Positions 41,903-52,439 are shown, numbered from the stretch's first letter. The stretch: DNA of 64,000 bases from Oceanobacillus sojae (GCF_007991515.1 NZ_BJYM01000010.1:1-64000); one strand, 5' to 3'. Translations and numbers: made by a program. Notes: a model not told the origin generated them from the letters alone.

Positions 41903-43804
41903 ATGATTTGTCAAATGAATCAAGTAAAGAAAATGTACGGCGGGAATATTATATTTGAAAATTTATCCTTAGAGGTAAAAGAGAAAGAACGTATCGGTAT
42001 TGTCGGAAGAAACGGTGGCGGCAAGAGTACCCTGCTACGATTAATGGCGGGCATCACGAAACAGGATGAAGGAAATATTCATTGGAAAAAAGCGATAAGC
42101 ATCGGCTTTTTAGAACAAATCCCTAATCCAGACGAAGGTGTATGTGTATTTGATATCTTAAAACAATCAAGCGGAGAAATTACAGCATTGGAAAAACAAA
42201 TGAAAAAAATGGAGCAGGCTATGCAGAACCCTGGCTCAGAACAGGAGCTGGCTGCAAATATCAGCGCATACGGAGAAGCTCAGGAGCGTTTTACGGTACT
42301 GGGCGGATATGAATTAGAAGCAAATATTGACCGAATTTCGGCAGGTTTACAAATTCATGATCTGCTGCAGAAGCCTTTTGACCAAATTAGTGGCGGAGAA
42401 AAAACAAAAGTCGGTTTAGCAAAAATACTCCTCCAGGTCCCGGATTTACTTTTATTAGACGAACCGACAAACCATCTGGATCTGCAGGCTGTTGAATGGC
42501 TTGGTGAATTTCTGAATAATTATGGGGGAACAGTTGTCGTTATCTCGCATGATCGCTATTTTTTGGATGAGGTAGCGGGAAGAATTTTAGATTTAGAAGA
42601 TGGAGAGCTTGCTGTTTATCATACGAATTTCTCTGGATACGTGAAAGAAAAGGAAGAAAGGCTGATCCGGGAGTTCCAGGATTATGAAGAGCAGCAGAAG
42701 AAAATAAAGAAGATGAAAGAAGCAATTAAACGTTTGAGAGAGTGGGCAAACCGGGCTAATCCGCCAAACGAGGGACTGCATAAGCGTGCAAAAAATATGG
42801 AGCGCGCATTGGAGCGGATGAACAAGCTGGATAAACCGCAGTTAAACCGGAAAAAGATGCAAATGGAATTGGATAGTTCAGGAAGGAGCGGCAAGGACGT
42901 TATTATGATGACAGATGTACGAAAGCAATTTGGAGAAAAATTGCTTTTTGAAAATGCAGAGATGCATATCCGTTATCAGGATCGCGTTGCTATTATCGGA
43001 GAGAATGGAACAGGCAAATCAACCCTTATCCAGCTCATGCTCGGTAATTTAGAGCCGGATCAAGGAGAGGTTATTATTGGCAGTAATGTAAAGTATGGAT
43101 ACCTGTCTCAGCATGTGTTTCATGATATTGCTCCTGATCAGACAGTGCTTGAAACCTTTCGTGAAGCCATTTCAGTGACAGAAGGTAAGGCGAGGCATAT
43201 TCTGGCAAAGTTTCTCTTTTACGGGGAACATGTTTTTCGGAAAGTAACGCAATTAAGCGGCGGAGAAAAAATGCGTCTCCGATTAGCGCAGCTGATGCAT
43301 CAGGATATCAATACACTTATACTGGATGAACCGACAAACCATTTAGATATTGATTCAAGAGAAGTATTGGAAGAAACCTTGGAAGGGTTTGAAGGAAGTC
43401 TGATTGCCGTGAGCCATGATCGTTACTTTTTAGATAAACAGTTTGACTATTTATATTGGATAGAAGATAAACGAATAACGAAATATCTGGGGAACTATTC
43501 GTGGGCAAAGGAAAAACGGAAAGAGCAGCTGTCAGAAAAACAGGCAGCACAATCTTCTGCTGTTAAAATATCAAGCAAAAATATGAAAAAATCGTATAAA
43601 AGCATAGAGAATTCGTCAATAATGATAGAGAAGCTGGAGAAGCACATTGAAGAGTTGGAAGCAGAAATTTATGTGATAGAGCTGAGAATGGCGGAGACGA
43701 AAGAAGTAGAAGAGCTGCAAAAGCTGCAGGAGCAAAAGGAAATTCATGATAAAAAAAGACAAAATGCCTATGAAAAGCTGCTAGTTTTAGAAAATGAAAT
43801 ATAG
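41903..43804 (+). CDS. ABC-F family ATPase, possible antibiotic resistance protein
   Basis: This 633-residue soluble protein has two ABC domains and no membrane segment. Walker A motifs are GRNGGGKST and GENGTGKST; signatures are ISGGEKTK and LSGGEKMR; both Walker B sites end LLDEPTNHLDL/LDEPTNHLDI. The linker, about residues 235-325, is long, charged and helical (RLREWANRANPPNEGLHKRA), and a coiled coil lies at the C-terminus. ABC-F proteins act at the ribosomal E site; some release antibiotics, others aid translation. An attenuated leader favours a resistance role (VmlR-like regulation), but the specific drug class cannot be read here. AAAGGAG precedes the ATG. Confidence 0.87.
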   Translation: MICQMNQVKKMYGGNIIFENLSLEVKEKERIGIVGRNGGGKSTLLRLMAGITKQDEGNIHWKKAISIGFLEQIPNPDEGVCVFDILKQSSGEITALEKQMKKMEQAMQNPGSEQELAANISAYGEAQERFTVLGGYELEANIDRISAGLQIHDLLQKPFDQISGGEKTKVGLAKILLQVPDLLLLDEPTNHLDLQAVEWLGEFLNNYGGTVVVISHDRYFLDEVAGRILDLEDGELAVYHTNFSGYVKEKEERLIREFQDYEEQQKKIKKMKEAIKRLREWANRANPPNEGLHKRAKNMERALERMNKLDKPQLNRKKMQMELDSSGRSGKDVIMMTDVRKQFGEKLLFENAEMHIRYQDRVAIIGENGTGKSTLIQLMLGNLEPDQGEVIIGSNVKYGYLSQHVFHDIAPDQTVLETFREAISVTEGKARHILAKFLFYGEHVFRKVTQLSGGEKMRLRLAQLMHQDINTLILDEPTNHLDIDSREVLEETLEGFEGSLIAVSHDRYFLDKQFDYLYWIEDKRITKYLGNYSWAKEKRKEQLSEKQAAQSSAVKISSKNMKKSYKSIENSSIMIEKLEKHIEELEAEIYVIELRMAETKEVEELQKLQEQKEIHDKKRQNAYEKLLVLENEI

Positions 43805-44017
43805 AAAATGAAGGCATTCATCGAGCTGTCAGGTGAATGTCTTTCATAAGACTTAGGCTGAGATTGGGATTACGATTACTCGCCCCACCGAAAATATTTC
43901 CTGAAATCTTTAACATTTTTAATGTGCAAAAATTGATGAGCTGGATAGAGATTCCTGTCGTTTTTTGCGATATAATAGTAGTAACATAGAAATACGAGGA
44001 GAAGAGAAGGTGCTGCA

Positions 44018-45190
44018 TTGAAATCCGTTAACGATAAAATAGATTTATTTAAACGTTTTTTCTTAAATAACCGCTTTGTTGTATTTTTAGTCATCTTATT
44101 GTTAATTGGCTTAAACATACTTATTTTTACGCATATTTCATTTGTGTTCACACCATTTGTTGTGCTTTTGAAAACAGTATTGCTGCCAATTATTCTATCT
44201 GCGATTCTATATTATTTATTGAATCCAATTGTGAATTACCTGGAAAAGAAAAAGGTGAAGCGGATCTATTCTATCTTTGGATTGTACCTGGTTATTATCG
44301 GAATTTTAACTATTTTAATCAGCTCTGTTTTTCCTTTTTTAAGAGATCAGATTACGAGTTTCATAACCAGTCTGCCGCCGTTTATTTCAGATATTGAGAA
44401 AATGGTAAATGATTTTATCGGCGGGAATTTTATTAATCAGTTTCAATTAGTAGAATATATTGACCTGCAGGGATTTGCTACGCAATTATCTGATCGTTCG
44501 CTTGATATAGTGAATAGTGCCTTTTCCAATATTGGCAATGTTATTGGAGCAGTGACAGAGATTGTTCTGGCAATTATAACGCTGCCTTTTATCTTATTCT
44601 ATTTATTGAAGGATGGAGAAAAGCTGCCAGGATACTTCATTAAATTTCTGCCAGTAACTATGAGGAAGCCAACCCTTGATATTTTGAAGGAAATGAATCA
44701 TCAGATCAGCAGCTTTATTCGCGGGCAAATTATTGTTGCATTCTGTATAGGTGTGCTGATGTATATCGGCTTTACCATCATTGGGCTGGAATATGCTCCA
44801 GTATTAGCACTGATTGCTGCTTTTACAAATGTTGTTCCTTATCTTGGACCGGCGATTGCGATTACCCCTGCTCTAATCGTTGCAATTGTTACTTCTCCAT
44901 TTATGGTTATCAAGCTGATTATTGTCTGGACAATTGTACAGCTAATTGAAGGAAAGTTTATTTCTCCACAGATTATGGGAAGAAACCTTCGCGTGCATCC
45001 AATTACGATTATCTTTATTATCCTGACATCCGGAAATTTATTTGGAGTTGTCGGTATCTTATTAGCAGTCCCGGGTTACGCTCTATTGAAAGTATTTGTG
45101 ACACACGCCTTCGAGTTCTTTAAAATTCGCAGTAATTTATATGAAGATGATTTGGAAGAAGAAAATGGCAATACTGGTCAAAAAAAGTAA
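44018..45190 (+). CDS. AI-2E family transporter (PerM-like permease)
   Basis: This 390-residue membrane protein has the AI-2E/PerM topology: helices near 20-90, a soluble loop at about 110-155, then a bundle with [22 protein letters not shown] and the conserved [19 protein letters not shown] and [17 protein letters not shown]. Members export autoinducer-2 or act in salt and pH tolerance. It starts at TTG 44018 after AGAAGGTG. It is monocistronic with a strong terminator. Confidence 0.85.
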   Translation: MKSVNDKIDLFKRFFLNNRFVVFLVILLLIGLNILIFTHISFVFTPFVVLLKTVLLPIILSAILYYLLNPIVNYLEKKKVKRIYSIFGLYLVIIGILTILISSVFPFLRDQITSFITSLPPFISDIEKMVNDFIGGNFINQFQLVEYIDLQGFATQLSDRSLDIVNSAFSNIGNVIGAVTEIVLAIITLPFILFYLLKDGEKLPGYFIKFLPVTMRKPTLDILKEMNHQISSFIRGQIIVAFCIGVLMYIGFTIIGLEYAPVLALIAAFTNVVPYLGPAIAITPALIVAIVTSPFMVIKLIIVWTIVQLIEGKFISPQIMGRNLRVHPITIIFIILTSGNLFGVVGILLAVPGYALLKVFVTHAFEFFKIRSNLYEDDLEEENGNTGQKK

Positions 45191-45253
45191 TTTACAAAAG
45201 TTGAATGACTTGCTGGAAATTATATTTGTAAATAGCCGGATAGTGAGAATATA

Positions 45254-45299
45254 AAAAGTTCCAAACCTCCCTTTTGGCAGGAGATTTGGAACTTTTTTA
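45254..45299 (+). terminator. Terminator after the AI-2E transporter gene
   Basis: AAAGTTCCAAA pairs with TTTGGAACTTT with an inner CTCC/GGAG, then a run of six T. Confidence 0.88.
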
Positions 45300-45358
45300 T
45301 TCAAAGGCATAAGTTTCAAATTATAAAAAATGCTTGCATAGCTGTAAAATTGAAATTA

Positions 45359-45387
45359 TTGACAGCGTTTTAATTCTGGTGTAAGGT
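45359..45387 (+). promoter_or_regulatory. glpF promoter with overlapping cre site
   Basis: TTGACA (45359-45364) and TAAGGT (45382-45387) are 17 bases apart. TTGACAGCGTTTTAAT (45359-45374) matches the 16-base cre consensus except for one base, so CcpA would cover the -35 box and repress glycerol uptake when better sugars are present. Confidence 0.7.
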
Positions 45388-45422
45388 GTTAAAAGACAAG
45401 TTAAGGATTGTGTAGGAGATGA

Positions 45423-45485
45423 AGTTCACACAGTAGGCCGCCTTCTCAGCAAGGAGAATGCGGTTACATCTGTGTGAGCTTTTTT
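45423..45485 (+). ncRNA. glpF leader terminator, probable GlpP antitermination target
   Basis: CACACAG (45427-45433) pairs with CTGTGTG (45470-45476), enclosing a second stem CCGC-TTCTC / GAGAA-GCGG. Six T follow. In Bacillus the glp genes are controlled by GlpP, which prevents termination in such leaders when glycerol-3-phosphate is bound. The GlpP gene is not in the window. Confidence 0.7.
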
Positions 45486-45546
45486 CCTATTTCCCGATCT
45501 TGTAAAGTTCAAGTAGAACTATCTATTTAGCAAAGGGGAGATAAAC

Positions 45547-46356
45547 ATGTCTGAATTTATGGCAGAGTTAATCGGGACAATGATTCTGATTATATTAGGG
45601 GCAGGCGTTGTCGCTGGTGTAGAGTTAAAAAAATCAAAAGCAGCTGGCGCCGGCTGGGTACTGGTTACACTAGGCTGGGGGTTAGGTGTAACGATGGGGG
45701 TCTATGCAGTAGGTAATATATCTGATGCTCATCTAAATCCTGCCGTAACATTAGGCTTTGCAGCGATTGGAGAATTTCCTTGGGCAAAAGTGCCGGCATA
45801 TATATCTGGTCAATTAATTGGCGCTATCATCGGCGCAATTATTGTTTACTTTCAGTATCTCCCGCATTGGAGAGAAACAAAGGATAAAGGAGCAAAACTG
45901 GGAGTATTTGCAACAGGTCCGGCTGTGAGGAGCTATCCGGCCAATTTAGTAAGTGAGATAATCGGAACTTTTGTATTGGTTATGGGCTTATTATTTATTG
46001 GTGCAAACGAATTCACAGAGGGGTTAAATCCAGCTATCGTTGGTTTATTAATTGTTGCGATTGGTATGTCCTTGGGTGGACCGACGGGCTATGCGATTAA
46101 TCCGGCCCGGGATTTAGGCCCAAGAATTGCACATGCTATTTTACCAATTATAGGTAAGGGCGGTTCGGATTGGAGCTATGCGCCGATACCTGTTATTGGC
46201 ACAATAATCGGCGGTGTATACGGTGCCTTTTTCTACCATGCATTTTTTGATGGAAGTATGGGTGCAGGATTTTGGATTATGACTATTGTGGTAGTTGTCA
46301 TATTTGCAACAGCTTTTGTAAATGAACAAAAGCGGACGCAGCATTCTGTTTCATAA
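45547..46356 (+). CDS. glpF: Glycerol uptake facilitator
   Basis: This 269-residue aquaglyceroporin has six helices and the two NPA half-helices HLNPAVT (about 64-70) and INPARD (about 187-192), with Asp after the second NPA-R motif as in glycerol channels. It admits glycerol by diffusion for phosphorylation by GlpK, the next gene. AAAGGGGAG precedes the ATG. Confidence 0.93.
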   Translation: MSEFMAELIGTMILIILGAGVVAGVELKKSKAAGAGWVLVTLGWGLGVTMGVYAVGNISDAHLNPAVTLGFAAIGEFPWAKVPAYISGQLIGAIIGAIIVYFQYLPHWRETKDKGAKLGVFATGPAVRSYPANLVSEIIGTFVLVMGLLFIGANEFTEGLNPAIVGLLIVAIGMSLGGPTGYAINPARDLGPRIAHAILPIIGKGGSDWSYAPIPVIGTIIGGVYGAFFYHAFFDGSMGAGFWIMTIVVVVIFATAFVNEQKRTQHSVS

Positions 46357-46370
46357 AATGAAACTTCAAT

Positions 46371-46397
46371 CGGCGGGGGGCTTTCCTTCCCCCGCTG
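46371..46397 (+). terminator. GC-rich hairpin after glpF
   Basis: CGGCGGGGG pairs with CCCCCGCTG around a short pyrimidine loop. There is no T-tract, so it may partly terminate or protect the glpF mRNA. Confidence 0.5.
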
Positions 46398-46423
46398 TCT
46401 AAAGGACAAAGGCTAAGTTTGCG

Positions 46424-46540
46424 ACGTCGTGTTACATCCTGTAGGCCCGAACCAATCGGGCTGTTACTGGCTGTTTGATCTCCTGATTAGAATTTTCGAA
46501 CTTCCTCTATTCTCGAAGCGGGAGTTTTATAGCCAGTTAC
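46424..46540 (+). ncRNA. Structured leader of glpK
   Basis: Several stems are visible: GCCCGA/TCGGGC (46445-46461), ACTGGCT/AGCCAGT (46466-46472 with 46531-46537), and inside it CTCC/GGAG and TTCGA/TCGAA. The bases GTAGGCC before the first stem and GTTAC after it recur in the glpF leader. It could be a second GlpP target or another regulatory RNA; I do not recognise a named riboswitch. Confidence 0.45.
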
Positions 46541-46620
46541 ACTGCGAAAGACAGGAATAGAAAAAAGAATTAAGGGAATGCAATATAAGAGGGCGTACTA
46601 AACGTGATAAGTAAATCTGA

Positions 46621-48171
<1,551 letters not shown>

Positions 48172-48225
48172 TATAGCTTTATCATGTATATGACTTGGTC
48201 AGGTTACTCAATTTTAAATAATAAG

Positions 48226-48254
48226 TTGATAATATTGTCCAATAAGAGTAAACT
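48226..48254 (+). promoter_or_regulatory. Promoter of the T-box-metS transcript
   Basis: TTGATA (48226-48231) and TAAACT (48249-48254) are 17 bases apart and lie about 20 bases before Stem I of the T-box. Confidence 0.6.
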
Positions 48255-48269
48255 GAAACAAATAGTTAA

Positions 48270-48568
48270 ACAGGCAATGAGAAGGAAAAGTAAATTGGGA
48301 AGCGCTAAAAGAGAGTCTCTGCTGGTGGAAATGAGGCAGCAACCCCCCAATTGAACAATGACCTTTGAGCTGCGCACTGAACTCCAAAACGGATAGTAGG
48401 CTGCGACGAGAGGCACTCGTTACAATAGCAACTGTATAATCTGCTGAAATTAACTCACCAGACGTACAGAAGGAGGCAGACTGTGTGAGCAGTCTGTGAA
48501 AATTAGGTGGTAACACGGGAATACTCGTCCTAAGCTTTCTTTGACATAAGAAGCTTAGGGCGTTTTTT
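48270..48568 (+). ncRNA. T-box riboswitch, methionine type
   Basis: Stem I closes with AAGG/CCTT and ATTGGG/CCCAAT, and has the GAGAGTC and GCTGGTGGAAA signatures. The specifier codon at its 3' side is ATG (48358-48360, within GAACAATGACC), matching tRNA-Met. The T-box AGGTGGTAACACGGGAATAC (from 48505) carries the TGGT bulge that reads the uncharged tRNA acceptor end. The terminator CCTAAGCTT/AAGCTTAGG (48529-48559) with six T follows. Uncharged tRNA-Met should switch on the synthetase gene. Confidence 0.93.
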
Positions 48569-48584
48569 ATTGCTTAAAGTGCGT

Positions 48585-48727
48585 GTTCAAAAAATCCGAT
48601 AAATAGGACCAAGAAGTTCAAGGCGACAAATTTTTACGGACGGAGCGTATGCTTCATAATACGTGAGTATCGGAAAAAATTGTCAACGCAGAAATTCGCC
48701 GTGTCATTTTTATTGGACTTTTTGAAC
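48585..48727. repeat. Palindromic repeat element, bcr1-like
   Basis: The element is about 143 bp. Its ends are imperfect inverted repeats: GTTCAAAAAATCCGATAAA at the left and the complement of GTTCAAAAAGTCCAATAAA at the right. Inner segments also pair partly (GGCGACAAATTTTT with AAAAAATTGTC). The ends resemble the bcr1-type palindromic repeats of Bacillaceae. It lies between the T-box terminator and the metS ribosome site, so it is transcribed as part of the leader. Confidence 0.65.
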
Positions 48728-48792
48728 ATCCTCTTAATATCCTTATCTCATAACTGTATCTATTGAATTAATAAAAATGAGGAGTGTTGGAA

Positions 48793-50439
48793 ATGGCTGT
48801 ATTTATTGGCGGCGCATGGCCGTATGCAAATGGTTCCCTTCATTTAGGGCATATTGCCAGCTTATTGCCGGGGGATATTTTAGCAAGGTATTATCGTTTA
48901 AAGGGAGAAGAGGTTCTGTATGTTTCTGGTAGTGATTGTAATGGAACACCAATTTCTATCCGTGCATCACAGGAAGGGACGACAACTGAGATCATTGCTG
49001 AAAAATACCATCAGGAGTTTGTGGACATCTTTGAAAAACTAGGCTTCTCCTACGATTATTACACGAGAACAGATAGCACATTCCACCATCAGGCAGTACA
49101 GAAAATCTTTTTAGACCTGCTTGATAAAGGGTATTTAGAGGAGAAAACAACAGAACAGGCATATTGTGAAAAGGATAAGCGCTTTTTACCAGATCGTTTT
49201 GTAGAAGGACGATGTCCAGTCTGTGGAGAAAATGCACGGGGAGATCAGTGTGATCATTGCTCTGCTGTTCTTGATCCGCTTGAACTGCAGGATAAAAAAT
49301 GTAAGCTTTGCGGCGAAGAGCCGGCGATACGTGAAACAGCACATTATTACTTTTCCTTTGGCAATTTTTCAAATGAGCTTACTTCCTCAGTCAATCAAGC
49401 AGAGAAGAAAGAACGCTGGCGTGATAATGCCCTTCAATTTTCAAAGCGTTATTTGCGGGAAGGGCTGAAGGAAAGAGCAATGACAAGAGACCTTCCTAAT
49501 GGGATTGATGTTCCTGTAGAAGGATTCGAAGGGAAGAAAATTTATGTATGGCTGGAGGCTGTTGCGGGTTATTTAACCGCGAGTCAGGCATGGGGAGAAG
49601 AGCATCAGCAAGATATAGATAAATGGTGGCAACCTGATAATTCCACAAAAGCTTACTATGTACATGGAAAGGATAATATTCCGTTTCATACCATTATCTG
49701 GCCAGCTCTATTATTGGCACTTGGGGAGAAACAGCTTCCTACCCATATTGTTTCCAATGAATATGTTACTTTGGAAAAAAGAAAGATTTCTACCAGCAAT
49801 AACTGGGCTGTCTGGATAAAGGATGTGTTGGATACCTACCACCCGGATTCACTGCGTTATTTCCTGACCATTAATGCTCCTGAAAACCGGGATGCGGATT
49901 TTTCCTGGCAGGAATTTATCCTTAGTCATAACGGTGAATTATTAGGGGCGTATGGAAACTTTATCAATCGTACACTGAAGCTTATTGAGAAAAATAATGA
50001 TTCGAATATCCCTCAGGCAGATCCAGAAGCAGAGATAGTGGATAAAGTAAAAAAACTTTATCCAGTCATTGGAGAGCTTGTGGAAACAGGGAAATTGAAG
50101 CAGGCATTGAGCGAGATATTTGACTTTATACGGGAAGCAAATAAGTATTTTGATTTTCAGGCACCTTGGAAGCAGGTAAAAGAAAATCCTGAGGAAGCTG
50201 ATAAAACTTTAGCAACCTGTGTGTATATTATTGTAAATACGACGCAGCTGTTGTATCCATTTCTGCCTTATTCTACAAAACAGGTTCAAGAAATGCTGTC
50301 AATCAAAGAGCTGGTATGGGAGGAAATAAGTAATCTTCCGCAGCAGGTGAACAAAGTTGTGGCGCTTTTTGAAAGGATAGATAAAGGAAAGATTGAAGAG
50401 GAGAAACAGAAGCTGGTGCAGCAATCTGCTTTAAATTGA
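48793..50439 (+). CDS. metS: Methionyl-tRNA synthetase, MetRS2-like short form
   Basis: This 548-residue class I synthetase has HLGH (residues 17-20) and a KMSKS-loop variant KISTS (about 331). The zinc-knuckle insert has [16 protein letters not shown] and then CKLCG, that is, two knuckles. It lacks the C-terminal tRNA-binding (EMAPII-like) domain that lengthens B. subtilis MetS to over 650 residues. It charges tRNA-Met with methionine. The form recalls the second, inhibitor-tolerant MetRS2 found in some Firmicutes; a second MetRS gene may exist elsewhere. ATG 48793 has GAGGAG upstream, better than GTG 48784. A Met T-box controls it. Confidence 0.88.
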   Translation: MAVFIGGAWPYANGSLHLGHIASLLPGDILARYYRLKGEEVLYVSGSDCNGTPISIRASQEGTTTEIIAEKYHQEFVDIFEKLGFSYDYYTRTDSTFHHQAVQKIFLDLLDKGYLEEKTTEQAYCEKDKRFLPDRFVEGRCPVCGENARGDQCDHCSAVLDPLELQDKKCKLCGEEPAIRETAHYYFSFGNFSNELTSSVNQAEKKERWRDNALQFSKRYLREGLKERAMTRDLPNGIDVPVEGFEGKKIYVWLEAVAGYLTASQAWGEEHQQDIDKWWQPDNSTKAYYVHGKDNIPFHTIIWPALLLALGEKQLPTHIVSNEYVTLEKRKISTSNNWAVWIKDVLDTYHPDSLRYFLTINAPENRDADFSWQEFILSHNGELLGAYGNFINRTLKLIEKNNDSNIPQADPEAEIVDKVKKLYPVIGELVETGKLKQALSEIFDFIREANKYFDFQAPWKQVKENPEEADKTLATCVYIIVNTTQLLYPFLPYSTKQVQEMLSIKELVWEEISNLPQQVNKVVALFERIDKGKIEEEKQKLVQQSALN

Positions 50440-50525
50440 ATGACTCAACAACTGTTAAAAGATCTTGGAATTTATTCAAGGTCTTTTTCGATTTTATAAT
50501 TTATGGTTGAAAAAAATACTTTATT

Positions 50526-50560
50526 TTGTATATACTGTTAATATAGTATATATACAATAG
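50526..50560 (+). promoter_or_regulatory. YtrA-type operator-promoter A
   Basis: TATATACT (50529-50536) and AGTATATA (50545-50552) form perfect inverted arms with an 8-base spacer, within a sequence almost identical to that at 53168-53200. It overlaps a possible TTGTAT/TATATA promoter and lies just before the 89-aa gene. Confidence 0.7.
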
Positions 50561-50574
50561 TTTAAGTGAAGAGA

Positions 50575-50835
50575 ATGCAAATGAAAGCATGGGTAATTCA
50601 GATTGGTTTTTTTATAAGTCTCAATTTAATATTGATGATTGTTGATGGCACGCCTTTGGTTATGGATTTTGAATTTGGTAAGTTTGGGAATGAAATGCTG
50701 CAGAAAGATATTTTTACAAGATGGTTTAATTTTTACGAAATACCATTTTTTAATGTGATTTTACTGTTTGCCACCATTCATATAATATTATTTCCTTTTT
50801 ATCAAATTATCTTTAAAGTACGTGCCAGGAAATAA
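50575..50835 (+). CDS. Small membrane protein (about 86 aa)
   Basis: I do not recognise it. Two hydrophobic segments (residues about 7-25 and 55-78) flank a loop with DFEFGKFGNEMLQKDI. In-frame starts are GTG 50566, ATG 50575 and ATG 50581; the weak GAAGAG site favours ATG 50575 or 50581. It is the first gene after YtrA-type operator A, so it likely belongs to the same regulon as the GntR regulator and ABC genes that follow. Confidence 0.5.
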   Translation: MQMKAWVIQIGFFISLNLILMIVDGTPLVMDFEFGKFGNEMLQKDIFTRWFNFYEIPFFNVILLFATIHIILFPFYQIIFKVRARK

Positions 50836-50891
50836 GTTTCTGATTGAGAATTTTTATAAGCAGATTGACTATGTAAGAGGAAAGAATATAT

Positions 50892-51130
50892 ATGAATGAA
50901 TTTTGCTCCAGTCAATATTTCAGAATGGACAAAACGGGATGATGCATGATGAATGTCTGAAACAATTGAGAACGTTACTGGATACAAAATTTACGAAGTC
51001 TGTTCATTATCTTAAATCTACTTTATTTGTCTTCTTAATTTTAATAGTCCTAATTTTTTATTACGCAGACGATAGTTACTCTTTTTTTACTTCTCGAATT
51101 GGATCAAATATTTTCATTATAGCTGGATGA
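50892..51130 (+). pseudogene. Small membrane protein gene with probable frameshift
   Basis: An ATG at 50892 with AGAGGAAAG upstream opens MNEF, then stops after 16 codons. If one base is added in the TTTT run at 50900-50904, the frame continues as LLQSIFQNGQNGMMHDECLK, then a soluble helix and a membrane helix (STLFVFLILIVLIFYY) to a stop at 51130. The downstream frame has no ribosome site of its own. I read it as a homopolymer frameshift, real or due to sequencing error. Function unknown. Confidence 0.4.
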
Positions 51131-51147
51131 GTTTATTCAATACTTCA

Positions 51148-51178
51148 TACTGTGTATAATGTAGATATACAATCAGAA
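51148..51178 (+). promoter_or_regulatory. YtrA-type operator-promoter B
   Basis: CATACTGTGTATAATGTAG followed by ATATACAAT repeats the core of operators A and C with several changes. TATAAT at 51155-51160 is a probable -10. It lies just before the GntR gene, consistent with autoregulation. Confidence 0.5.
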
Positions 51179-51192
51179 AAAGAGGTATGGAC

Positions 51193-51564
51193 ATGCAAAT
51201 TATCATATCAAACAGCTCCAAAGAGCCAATTTATGAGCAGATCTTAAAACAAATTCAAACAGCAATTCTTTCAGGCGAGCTGGCGGAAGGAGATGCACTG
51301 CCTTCCATCAGACAGCTGGCAAAGGATTTGAAAATAAGTGTGATCACAACAAAACGGGCCTATGAAGAATTGGAGAAAGCGGGATTTATCTATTCCATTG
51401 TCGGAAAAGGCTCGTTTATAGCGGAACAAAATTTAGATGTGATTCGGGAGAAGAAATTAAGAGTAATTGAAGAGCAGCTGAGCGCGGTTATTTCTAATAG
51501 TAAAGAAATCGGTCTGCCTTATGAAGAACTGCAGGAATTATTAAAGCTGTTGTACGAGGAGTGA
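51193..51564 (+). CDS. GntR family regulator, YtrA subfamily
   Basis: This short (about 123-residue) regulator has a GntR winged helix (EPIYEQILKQIQTAILSGEL, then LPSIRQLAKDLKISVITTKRAYEELEKAGFIYSIVGKGSF) and only a brief helical tail for dimerisation, as in YtrA/YhcF. Such proteins repress nearby ABC transporter genes and respond to cell-wall-active antibiotics or unknown signals. ATG 51193 has AAGAGGT six bases upstream. It overlaps the ABC ATPase gene region, so the two are coupled. Three related operators lie around it. Confidence 0.85.
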   Translation: MQIIISNSSKEPIYEQILKQIQTAILSGELAEGDALPSIRQLAKDLKISVITTKRAYEELEKAGFIYSIVGKGSFIAEQNLDVIREKKLRVIEEQLSAVISNSKEIGLPYEELQELLKLLYEE

Positions 51565-51569
51565 TGGGA

Positions 51570-52439
51570 ATGGAAAATGTGATAGAACTCCGTGGTGTAT
51601 CGAAAGCATTGAAGGCATTCACGATAGATAATATGGATTTACAAATAAAACAGGGCTTTGTAACTGGATTTATTGGAGCAAATGGTGCCGGCAAGTCGAC
51701 GACAATGAAGCTTATTATGAATCTGCTGCAGCCGGATAATGGAGAAGTAAGTGTATTCGGGCTGGATTATGCCAGTCATGAAAAAGAAATTAAAGATCGT
51801 ATCGGCTTTGTTTATGACAGTAATATATTTTATGAATCTTTGAATCTGAAGGATATCAGCAGGATTGTGGCGCCTGCTTATAAACGTTGGAATCATCAGC
51901 AATTCAAAGCTTATGTGAACCAATTTGAGCTGCCTTTAAATAAGCCGATTAAGAAATTCTCTAAGGGGATGCAGATGAAAGCTTCTATTGCAATTGCTCT
52001 TTCCCATGATGCGGAGTTAATTATTATGGATGAACCCACTGCAGGCCTGGATCCGACATCTCGCAGGGAGCTTTTAGATATTTTTCAGGAAGTAATGGTA
52101 GACGGAAAAAGAACGATTCTCTTCTCCACACATATAACAAGCGATCTCGACCGGATTGCCGATTATATTGTACTGATTGACGAAGGGAAAATCCTCTTTG
52201 ATAAACCTATTTATGAGCTGCAGGAGCAGTATGCATTAGTAAAAGGAAGTACGGAATTACTTGATCCAGACACGGAAGCTTATTTTATAAAAATAGATCG
52301 TTCTCCAAATGGTTTTCAGGCTTTAACAAAGGATGCGACGAAAGTGAAAGAAGTCTTCGGAAATCATGTTGTGATTGAAGAAGCCAGTTTAGAAGAGATT
52401 ATGTTCTATATGAAAGGAGCAGATAGTCATTATGATTAA
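51570..52439 (+). CDS. ABC transporter ATP-binding protein (copy 1)
   Basis: This 289-residue ATPase has Walker A GANGAGKST, the Q-loop near RIGFVYDSNIFYE, signature FSKGMQMK, Walker B LIIMDEPTAGLDP and H-loop STHITSD. The degenerate signature SKGM is usual for the YtrB/CcmA-type drug and bacteriocin ATPases. The first ATG with a suitable ribosome site (GAGGAG, eight bases upstream) is 51570. It overlaps the next gene by eight bases and forms an exporter with it. Confidence 0.87.
   Translation: MENVIELRGVSKALKAFTIDNMDLQIKQGFVTGFIGANGAGKSTTMKLIMNLLQPDNGEVSVFGLDYASHEKEIKDRIGFVYDSNIFYESLNLKDISRIVAPAYKRWNHQQFKAYVNQFELPLNKPIKKFSKGMQMKASIAIALSHDAELIIMDEPTAGLDPTSRRELLDIFQEVMVDGKRTILFSTHITSDLDRIADYIVLIDEGKILFDKPIYELQEQYALVKGSTELLDPDTEAYFIKIDRSPNGFQALTKDATKVKEVFGNHVVIEEASLEEIMFYMKGADSHYD

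Noticed and set aside
48214-48516. Minus-strand frames of 70-100 codons
   Set aside because: They are antisense to the Met T-box leader, whose conserved RNA elements account for the sequence.
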